From: Amaurobius ferox
Lineage: Eukaryota > Arthropoda > Arachnida > Araneae > Amaurobiidae
Length of the DNA: 64,000 nt
NCBI GenBank assembly: GCA_951213105.1
Contig: OX578155.1
Span: 35,626,484 to 35,690,483, forward strand
Reading direction: 5' to 3'
Below, piece after piece: positions 56,691-64,000 of the stretch (position 1 is its first letter; each line of letters begins with the position of its first letter). Made by a program: the position numbers and the translations under genes. Below the pieces are notes generated by a model. It worked only from the letters and a program-made list of their open reading frames with translations, had not been told where the DNA came from and ran no database searches.

Positions 56691-57640
56691 GCCAGCGAAT
56701 TTGCCACGGGCGGAATTTTCAAAGATACCGAACAGGCTGGTCGCCGAAGGCGGCTAGTTTTCAATAAATGTTTATTAATTACGCCATCGCCATCTTGTTT
56801 GTTTTAATGTCATATCTCAATGGATATTTGACTGTTTGATCCTCTCTAACATGTCTGATATTAATTTAAATAAAAATTATAGAAACAAACGTTCCTTTTC
56901 ATGGCCATACTCTTCTTCAAAATCATTTTATTTTGCAATATGTCTTATATAAACAATTTGTTTTTTAAGGAGCACTTTTGTGGTTGCAAAAATACAGCTG
57001 CATAACTCTTAAACTTTTATTATAGAATAAAGTAAATAGATACTTTTTTAATCCACAAGTCCTGTTACATTTATCCTCGCATCCAGGATATAATTCTTTT
57101 GATTTGTCTTCACTTTCAGACAAAGCATCCTACTGATATCCATTGAAATAGTAGACTAACTATCAAATGAAATTTTAATTTAAGTCATAACCTAATTTCG
57201 CGTGTATATATGGTATCATGTTTAAACTACACTTATAAATTGCATAATTCATATTGAAAGTTATTTAGAATATTCTTACATTTAAGACTTAAAGTGGTGC
57301 CGGATTATCAGCTGTCGAAATTAGGTAAGAAATAAAAAAAATAATTTAAAACAAATATATTTTTCCCAAAAGCATTAGACAAAATGGTCACTGTACAGTA
57401 CGTGTGTGAAAAACATTTAAATTAATTTATATATTGTAAAGTAAACTTCTATAAACAGAAATTTGCATACAAAAGCATTTAGTCTATTACAATAAATATA
57501 CTTTAGTACAGCTGAATGGACCTCAACATAGCCACCGTTAAAAAATTTGGGCATATACAACAAATGTGCACCCCTCCGTATTTTAAAAGTTATTGATCTA
57601 TTTTTACAAATGGTTTAGGCAAAAAGGGGTCCGATTTTTG
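56691..57640. other. No gene seen
   Basis: AT-rich. GTGGTGCCGGATTATCAGC at about 57,295 resembles words at 18,100 (AGTAGTGCCAGAACACC, GGATTATCAGATG) and may mark a weak dispersed repeat. Confidence 0.4.
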
Positions 57641-57645
57641 GAACA

Positions 57646-57884
57646 TTCCAGTTGTTAGTGCATGAGGATTGCACTCGGATCACCCAAGTTTGATTCCCAG
57701 CTCTGCCCAAACTGTCAATGTGTTCATGCGGAGTACGGGAACGTTAAATATGTGGGCCCGTAAGTTCTTCCGAAAGGTATAGTCCCTGCGGATGCTGCCC
57801 TTACTGGTTTCTGGTCTAAATTGGATGGCACTTCCTGGCTTTTAACAGATACATTACACTTTCGGGTAGGTCAGATGGTCTGGG
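57646..57884 (+). mobile_element. tRNA-derived SINE, copy 5 (5'-truncated)
   Basis: It starts at CCAGTTGTTAGTGCATGAGG within box A. It has a mutated box B (GTTTGATTCCC), GCGGAGTACGGGAACG, ATGTGGGCCCGTAAGTTC, a deletion of the GAGAGGTTGGTGG segment, and the tail CGGGTAGGTCAGATGGTCTG. Confidence 0.8.
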
Positions 57885-58519
57885 TAAAAAAATGAATCCT
57901 CCCGGGTTCTTATGCAAAGTATTATTTTGCCCTACCCATCAGTGCCTCTGTACTAGGCTGCGGTTTGAGTGGTATGCAATACTGTTTTAAGAAATTTTTC
58001 GGTAATAACTGAATTACGTTTAAAATAAGTTAACGACAACTACAAATTTATTGAAGTGAAACCCCGGTTTTGTTATACAAACATTATATGCAGGAAAACA
58101 AAATACACGGAAAACTTCATTTTAATTACAATATAAAAATCAAGGAAAATATATAAGAAAATAAATAGACCACTTATCAAGCTTTAATTTTTCATTTGAT
58201 AAAAATTCCAAACGTGTACTCGTATATTACATTGATTTGGTTTCCATAAGAATTTTTTTACCTTGACCTTAATACATAGACTTGTAAATTTCTTTGTTAC
58301 AAACTAGTATGCTACTTCTAATTTATATAAAACAATTGAAGCAAATAATAAATAAAAATCAAAGAATGTAAGGTGAAATTGAATAAATTAAAACATCAGG
58401 ATATTGGAAATGAATGTCTCATATTTTTTTTAAATTATCAATTCCATATGTCAAGTTTTTAACTCTGAAAAATATCAAAGCAACCCTATTACATCAAAAC
58501 ATCTACAATTTAGCAAATT
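57885..58519. other. No gene seen; AT-rich
   Basis: No supported gene or repeat. Confidence 0.45.
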
Positions 58520-59170
58520 TCCCAGTGAAAATTTCCAAGTGAAATTTTGAAAAAATCATCAAAAAATCAAAGCCTTTAATAAAGTTACTCAAATAGACAT
58601 TTCTTATGTAATTTTTCATTAGAAAACGATTAACATAAACTTTAGAACGCTAGCATGAAGCGTTCTCGAGATATTGCACATTTTTCAAATAGATTTATAA
58701 AAAAAATCCCATAAATTAAAAAATATATAACTCTTGAGAAACATATTCACTTTTCATATGCAATATCATGCGATAAATTTGGTGACATCATTCTCGTGGA
58801 TCTAGCTCGTTCCATTCATAGGAAAAATACTTTGAGTAATACATTTGCATTTGAACGCCAATATTCATTTATCTGCTGTAAGAATAACTTATTTCTCCGT
58901 CCATAACGCTTGGCGAGATTTTGGCGACGGATTTGGCGGAACGTCGCCAACTTGGCGACTTTTTTAAATGTTGCTAAATTAAAGAAAATCTCGCCAAATG
59001 AATAAAAATGACGCTAAATCTATGAAAATGACGACTAATTAACGAAAATTCAATATCTTGGAAAGAATATAAGTATCTACTATAAGAATAACCTATTTTT
59101 TTATGTAAAAGTTGTAAATTCATTGCATTATATAAAGAAAGTCATGTGCTGCCCACATCAGATTTTTTAA
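58520..59170 (+). repeat. R1 dispersed repeat, copy near 59 kb
   Basis: It has AAGTGAAATTTTGAAAAAAT, CCTTTAATAAAGTTA, GAACGCTAGCATGAAGCG, the A-rich join, TTGAGAAACATATTCAC, CTTGGCGAGATTTTGGCGAC and the 3' end TGTGCTGCCCACATCAGATT. It is continuous through the position where copy 1 holds the Helitron. Confidence 0.85.
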
Positions 59171-59534
59171 ACTGATGTTAGGTAAGCAATGCTGGCATTG
59201 CTTCTATGGACCGCATACCACTGGACAAAATCTAACTAAAACTGATAATATTTGGGACATATTTGAAAAGTTTCTAGGATTAGGACAGGTGATCACCAGT
59301 CATGACCAGAATGTTTGAAAACTTTATCATAACCATTGCCATTTGAAAACTTGTTTCGGTCACAGTGCAGTTATAACCAGAATGACGAAAGATTTTCTCC
59401 ATCGATGTTATGTGGTCATATGGTACGCAGAATACTAATTTTGCTTGAAATGCTGCCTAGAAATGCTGCCTTGAAATGCTGTCTAGAACCGTGCAGAATA
59501 ACCATGCTGTTTAATTCTCTGGTGATTGATCTGA
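59171..59534. other. Short spacer with a small tandem repeat
   Basis: No gene. The stretch 59,440-59,490 repeats GAAATGCTGCCT three times with small changes. The final A (59,534) is the A of the A/T insertion site of the next Helitron. Confidence 0.5.
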
Positions 59535-59609
59535 TCTATATACAGAAGAAATATATATATATGAATGTATATAATGAAGAAAAGTATGTATGTATGATCC
59601 ACCATAACT

Positions 59610-59890
59610 AGAGAACGGCTGAACCGAATTTGATGAAATTTGGTGAATAGTCTTAAAATCGCTCCACTTAAAACATAGGCCATGTTTCGGGTTTCTATAA
59701 CCAGTGATTCTCGAGATATTAGTGAAAACTATACTTTCGTTTGTCTCATCATCACGGGAGAACGGCTGAACCAAATTTAATGAAATTTGGTGGGTAGTTT
59801 TGAAATAGCCCCCCATAAATTTAGTTTAAGTTTCGAGTTTCTAAGACTAAGGATTGTCGAGCTACTGATGTCAAACGAAACTTTGTCCAA
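59610..59890 (+). repeat. Two ~148-bp direct repeats near the Helitron 5' end
   Basis: The units start at AGAGAACGGCTGAACCGAAT (about 59,610) and AGAACGGCTGAACCAAATTT (about 59,758). Each continues with GATGAAATTTGGTG, TTAAAATCGC or TGAAATAGCC, GGGTTTCTA or GAGTTTCTAA, and a final ACTTTCGTTTG or ACGAAACTTTG. The opening motif is related to the CGATTCTAATGAAATTTGG motif of R1. Confidence 0.75.
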
Positions 59891-60637
59891 GGGGTTCTAC
59901 TCTCTAACTCCACGGTTACCAACGAAAAAGATTGGAAATAGTTTGTTTTAAACGTGAAAATCAATTAAATCTCTGAGTTTTGTGTTAGTTTATTGAACGT
60001 ATTAGTCATTTTTGAAAATCGCAGGTTTGAAATATGAATTTAAATGGAAACTATCACCATGGTTTATTTTTCACAGGCTTACTCAACTACGAAAAGTATT
60101 AAAAAATTACAAGAAAGATCAATCATGCATAAAGCACTGATTATGAAATACTTTCCAACTTTAATTTTACTTAAACATCTCTAAAATATAATAAATTCAG
60201 TTGTAATATATCACAACACTGCAAAAATTAATTATATTTGAAAATTTTAAACTTCATCGAAAAAAATGAACTTGATTCAAATGACGTCATCGAAATATAA
60301 ATCACCTAGCTCTCTGTGTAAAAGCAGTAAATATTTCATTCATACATTTTTATTTCATTCATCACAGTACTACAATAATTTGTTCTACTTAAAATCTTAA
60401 AATCATGGAGGTCAAAGTAATGTAACCCTATGCATAAAACTTTATCGAAGAAGTCTGCCATTAAATTGTCTGCTTCTCTATGTAAAATCAATGATTGTTT
60501 TATTCATTGCAGACTCCTAAGCAAAATAATTTTGCGTTAAAGAAATTCAGCAATTCTTATACTACTCATCTTACAGTCTAATCAGTTTACATTCTCCATA
60601 AGTGAAAATTAGGTTTCGTTGTAGAAATAAGCAAAGT

Positions 60638-60797
60638 TTGATGATCATATAAACTCAAATATATTGTAATTGTGTTGTTTCAGAATATAGATGCACAGAA
60701 ATTAAGCAAATATAAAGCGGTTTTAGGACGGATACAACACTATATTTAAATTAAAAAGAACTTTAAAAATCACAAGTTTCACACAATATGGATGGTA
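60638..60797 (+). repeat. Tandem unit 1 flanking the nested SINE
   Basis: Unit 1 (GATCATATAAACTC, ATATATTGTAATTGT, ATGCACAGAAATTAAGCAAA, AAAGCGGTTTTAGGACGGAT, AATATGGATGGTA) recurs as unit 2 at 61,167-61,325. The SINE sits at the junction. Confidence 0.85.
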
Positions 60798-61151
60798 GGG
60801 CGCGGTAGCCCATTGGTTAGCGCGCTGGAGTTGCACTCGGTAGGCCCGGGTTCGATTCCAGCCACTGCCAAAACTGCCGCCGTGTTCATGCGGAGTACGA
60901 TCACGTTAAACATGTGGGTCTGAAAGTCCTTCCGAGAGGTTGGTGGTAGGGGAAGGAGGGTACGGTCCCTGTGGATGCCTCCCCCACTGGGTTCCGGTCT
61001 AAATTTGGTGGCACTTCCCGACCGTCCAAACAGTTACCTTACACCTTTCTGGTACCGGCCGTCCAAATGGATGCTCAAGTCCTTGTTGACGAGCCGGACG
61101 GCCTGGGTTTTCAACACCTTTCTGGTAGGTCGGACGGTCTGGGTTTCAACA
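60798..61151 (+). mobile_element. tRNA-derived SINE, copy 6, with 15-bp target duplication
   Basis: It has a good tRNA head (GGTAGCCCATTGGTTAGCGC; box B GGTTCGATTCC) and a full body. Its tail carries an internal duplication: CACCTTTCTGGTA and CCGTCCAAA occur twice, with GACGGCCTGGG and GACGGTCTGGG. It ends TTTCAAC. It is flanked by perfect ACAATATGGATGGTA at 60,783-60,797 and 61,152-61,166. The frames at 60971-61195 and 60975-61178 are by-products. Confidence 0.88.
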
Positions 61152-61166
61152 ACAATATGGATGGTA

Positions 61167-61325
61167 TTGATCATTTAAACTCGAATATATTGTAATTGTA
61201 CAGTTCCAGAATACAGATGCACAGAAATTAAGCAAAAATAAAGCGGTTTTAGGACGGATACGACACTAAAAAGAAATTAAAAATGATTTTAAAAATCACG
61301 ATTTCAACACAAGATGGATGCCATA
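61167..61325 (+). repeat. Tandem unit 2 flanking the nested SINE
   Basis: This is a near copy of 60,638-60,797 (TTGATCATTTAAACTCGAAT, AAAGCGGTTTTAGGACGGAT, CACAAGATGGATGCCAT). The tandem pair therefore existed before the SINE entered. Confidence 0.85.
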
Positions 61326-61337
61326 TTTTATTTTGAA

Positions 61338-61412
61338 GTGGGTCACGTGATCTCTTCATATAATAATCCCGTGATCTCTTCATATATTAGTCACGTGATC
61401 TCTTCATATAAA
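61338..61412 (+). repeat. ~27-bp minisatellite
   Basis: Three copies of CACGTGATCTCTTCATATA are separated by short AT-rich spacers, the middle copy being CCCGTGATC. A short frame across it repeats the peptide VISSY, which is a repeat artefact. Confidence 0.85.
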
Positions 61413-62013
61413 GGTTTTAATTCTTATTTTAATTGTTATTTAAAACAAACTATTGAATATATTTTGCTGAACTTCTTTTTATATATTTTATGGGATAATT
61501 TGAATATTTCCTAAAACTTTCGAAGCAATTTGTGGGGTTTTAAATTCACTTAAAAATGTTTGAAAAATTAGGTCCCATAGGATTCAACGTATTTCATTTT
61601 TTCAACCCGGGTTCAATCCAAAACTAATTGGTTGATATTATTCATTTATATTCCCATAGGTCCCACAGACCGTCTGAACAACATACTAAAATTTCATTGT
61701 GATAAAGTCATTTTTAAGGCAGTTATCGTGCTAAGACATACAGACAGAATAAGCAAAGTCAATAACGCTTTCCAACTATGTTGTAAAGTGTTAAAAATGG
61801 TTATTTAATTATTAGCATTTTATGAGGAAGATTCTTTCTTATGCAACTATGACTTATATAATGCAATGATTTTTTTCTTACATAATGCAATGAATTTACA
61901 TCTTTCACAGTGAAAAAACAATGTATAAAATTCACGGTCCTATATGTTCCGGTGTAATTTTTATCAAAGTTTTGCATGGTAAATCCCGAGTAACGCCGGG
62001 TAATCGCTGCTAG

Positions 62014-62954
62014 TAACTAATAAACAATTTTTAACGGAGAAGACCATTCAGTTAACTTTTCAAACACACTTTTGATGTGTGCAAAAGTTATACAATAAAA
62101 TCAATGTGCAAACTCATTGATTATTTCAAAGCCGGGCCAAGTCTTGATTAACATAAATGATAACAGAAAATGAATATCGCAACAAAATTACTTACTTCTG
62201 CAAAAGAAAGCTTGTTGAATAAAAGTTTACCTAAAAGTACATACAAAATTAGTTAAAATATATAAAGTATCTACGTGGAAGTATCTATATAGAATGCAGG
62301 CATACGCCTGCATTCTATAACTATTTATTACCAGACACACACATGGGGTGGTTTGTGTAAAAAGGTGCTGGTACGAATTGTTATAAAGATTGGCAAATAA
62401 TTGATTAGTTACACATGCAATATAATTTTTAAATATATAGATATCTTTACAAATTATTGGCCAGGAAAACAATGGAAAGTCTGCTGAGATTTTATAAACA
62501 GCAAAAACTTCATTGTGTTCATCTAGCCTTTCCGACATTTAACAAAATAAGCACTCTTTTAACGTGTACTTTTATACATGACTGACAACAATTTGATATT
62601 TTTAAAAATACTTGAATTTGATATAAAACAATATTAAAATGATGTTAGATTACTGTTAAAAGGAAGTATGCGTTATTATATATATTGAAATAAAACACTT
62701 ATTTGATTGTTACATCATTAAAAATTTATATCCAGCATAATAACCATAATAGCATTATACCGTAAAGAAAGATAAAATGATGTAGCGGAGAGGAAGTGAC
62801 TTATAGGTTTTAACGTCCCAATGGTCCGCCCCCGGTCCCGCCCATACTTACTACGGATACATAAATAATTTCATTGCTCGAAGAGAGAGTATATATAGAT
62901 ATAATAACCGTGAGAGTATATAATCGCGCACCATAAGAACTGGAACTGTAGGAG
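62014..62954. other. No gene seen; contains a perfect hairpin
   Basis: No supported gene. The minus-strand frame at 62227-62538 has no recognised domain. A perfect hairpin lies at 62,288-62,319: arms TATAGAATGCAGGC and GCCTGCATTCTATA with a 4-nt ATAC loop. The stem is too short for a convincing miRNA precursor. Confidence 0.5.
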
Positions 62955-64000
62955 GCAAAACAGGTATGGGGGAAAAATCAACAACTTCATTGTAAATAAT
63001 AACATCAAACACATCTTCCCCCTACACACTTAAATACAAACACTCATGACACTACCATTGATTTTGACCTCGTTAATAACATACCCTTCCCTCATGACAT
63101 ACATACAATTAACGATTAAGCTCTGATCACCTTCCAGTTAAATTTACCTTTTATCTAACACATAACATCTCTATCACCCTATCCACCAAATCACCAAGTT
63201 CACACAAACCCTTGCAAATAACAAACTAATATAAGCCACCTACAACAATATAAAAAACATCGACGCTAACACCAAAAAACTCACCTATGAAATCCAAAAT
63301 GCAATTGCCACAGCTACCACATACTCCCCCCCCCCCCCCCAACCGTCACATTACAAATTACATTTTTCTATAAAGAAACTCATCAAGGATAGAAATAAAA
63401 CCCGGAAAGCCTGGCAAATTACTAGACACCCCACCCGAAATAAAATTAATAATTATAAACAGACCACCTAGAAGCACTCTATCAACTCACTCGTCCTTTC
63501 TGATAATTCCATCGGGAACTTTTATAATAAAATCAAAAATATACATTTCAAAACCACCCATCTCGAAACCGCTAACGGATCAGCCCTCACAAACTCAGAC
63601 ATAGCTAACTCACTTGCTGATAACTACGAAAAACAATTCACCATTAACTCTGACCTTAAATGCACTACCACCGAAAATGACATCACGGACACGATTAATT
63701 CCTTCTTTGACATAACACCCACTCTTCCCACCATTCCGGCCACTCCCTTTGAAGAAGTTCGGGAAATCCAATATTTAAAAGCCAGAAAGTCGCCTGGATT
63801 CGACAACATAAATAATAAAGCTCTCAACTCCCTCCCTCTGAACCTAATTTACTTCATTACTCTCCTCATCAGTGCTATTTTAAAATTCAATTACTTTCCA
63901 GACCAATGGAAAACTGCGGTCATTATTCCAATTTTGAAGGCAGGAGAAAATCCCACGCAACCACAAAGCTACCGCTCCATCAGCCTCCTCACATCTATCA
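62955..64000 (+). mobile_element. LINE ORF2 fragment: end of endonuclease, start of reverse transcriptase
   Basis: C-rich plus-strand sequence. Near 63,050-63,160 broken frames encode LSSDHLPVKFTFYL, the SDH motif closing an apurinic-type endonuclease. From about 63,360 the frame gives KKLIKDRNKTRKAWQ, an in-frame stop (TAG near 63,470), SDNSIGNFYNKIKN, NSDIANSLADNYEKQF, EEVREIQYLKARKSPGFDNI (RT motif leading into the palm), FPDQWKTAVIIPILKAG and PQSYRSISLLTSI at the window edge. This is Jockey-like. A 15-base C run (63,327-63,341) lies where a short linker is expected and probably shifts the frame. The rest lies outside the window. The composition matches the RNase H fragment at 39.6-40.5 kb. 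Confidence 0.8.

Larger units (their letters stand above)
59535..62013 (+). mobile_element. Helitron, non-autonomous, 2.48 kb
   Basis: The 5' end is TCTATATACAGAAG (59,535) directly after an A. The 3' end is CCCGAGTAACGCCGGGTAAT, then CGCTG and CTAG (62,010-62,013), followed by T. The CCCG/CGGG arms form a short hairpin 9 nt before CTAG. TC start, hairpin, CTAG end and A/T insertion site all fit Helitron rules. No Rep/helicase is visible. The interior holds a ~148-bp direct repeat, a SINE and a local tandem duplication. Confidence 0.7.

Noticed and set aside
62227..62538. 103-codon minus-strand frame
   Set aside because: AT-rich, no recognised domain, and it crosses a perfect hairpin.

Overview
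The window looks like intergenic or intronic chromosomal DNA from an arthropod, most plausibly a chelicerate such as a spider. This is inferred from AT-rich sequence, intronless C2H2 zinc-finger arrays with TGEKPF linkers, Mutator-type transposases, LINE fragments with apurinic endonuclease and RNase H domains, a tRNA-derived SINE in several copies, and dense nested repeats. I see no rRNA or stand-alone tRNA gene, no CRISPR array and no operon. Host-type coding potential is limited to two zinc-finger genes (11.9-12.8 kb; 45.3-52.2 kb, broken) and one GC-richer block of decayed coding sequence (10.9-11.6 kb). Almost everything else recognisable is mobile DNA.

Layout. 1-10.5 kb: duplications, and a dispersed repeat (called R1 here) split by a 1.95 kb Helitron (3110-5055, minus strand). 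A SINE with target duplication lies at 8.15-8.42 kb. 10.8-13.2 kb: the decayed coding block, then a 10-finger C2H2 ORF with a decayed finger tail. 13.2-21 kb: AT-rich DNA with a tandem duplication, R1 copies and a SINE. 21.1-29.0 kb: a candidate MULE DNA transposon bounded by matching terminal inverted repeats and holding a broken zinc-finger/MULE transposase. A second MULE copy starts 24 bp further on, so the two are nearly head to head. 30.8-33.2 kb: a hammerhead-ribozyme-like core, a broken Mutator-like transposase and a 1.3 kb palindromic element.

34,257-44,713 is the most striking object. It is a 10.5 kb foldback-like element whose two inverted arms (about 3.6 and 2.7 kb) are arrays of related repeat units, mostly 144 bp. 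It is flanked by a perfect 9-bp direct repeat, GAACTAATG. Its loop holds a LINE fragment on the minus strand (ORF1 plus endonuclease) and a LINE 3' end on the plus strand (RNase H). At 45.3-52.2 kb a long C2H2 array is cut by a 4.94 kb hAT-like insertion with TAGAGATGTGGAT-type ends and an 8-bp target duplication (7 of 8 match). The finger register resumes where the insertion ends.

52.2-64 kb: AT-rich DNA, four more SINE copies, another R1 copy, and a second complete-looking Helitron (59,535-62,013, plus strand) containing a SINE that sits in a tandem duplication. The window ends inside a LINE endonuclease/reverse transcriptase frame.

The genes form no pathway. The content records layered transposition: Helitron into R1, SINE into Helitron, hAT into zinc-finger gene, LINEs into foldback.
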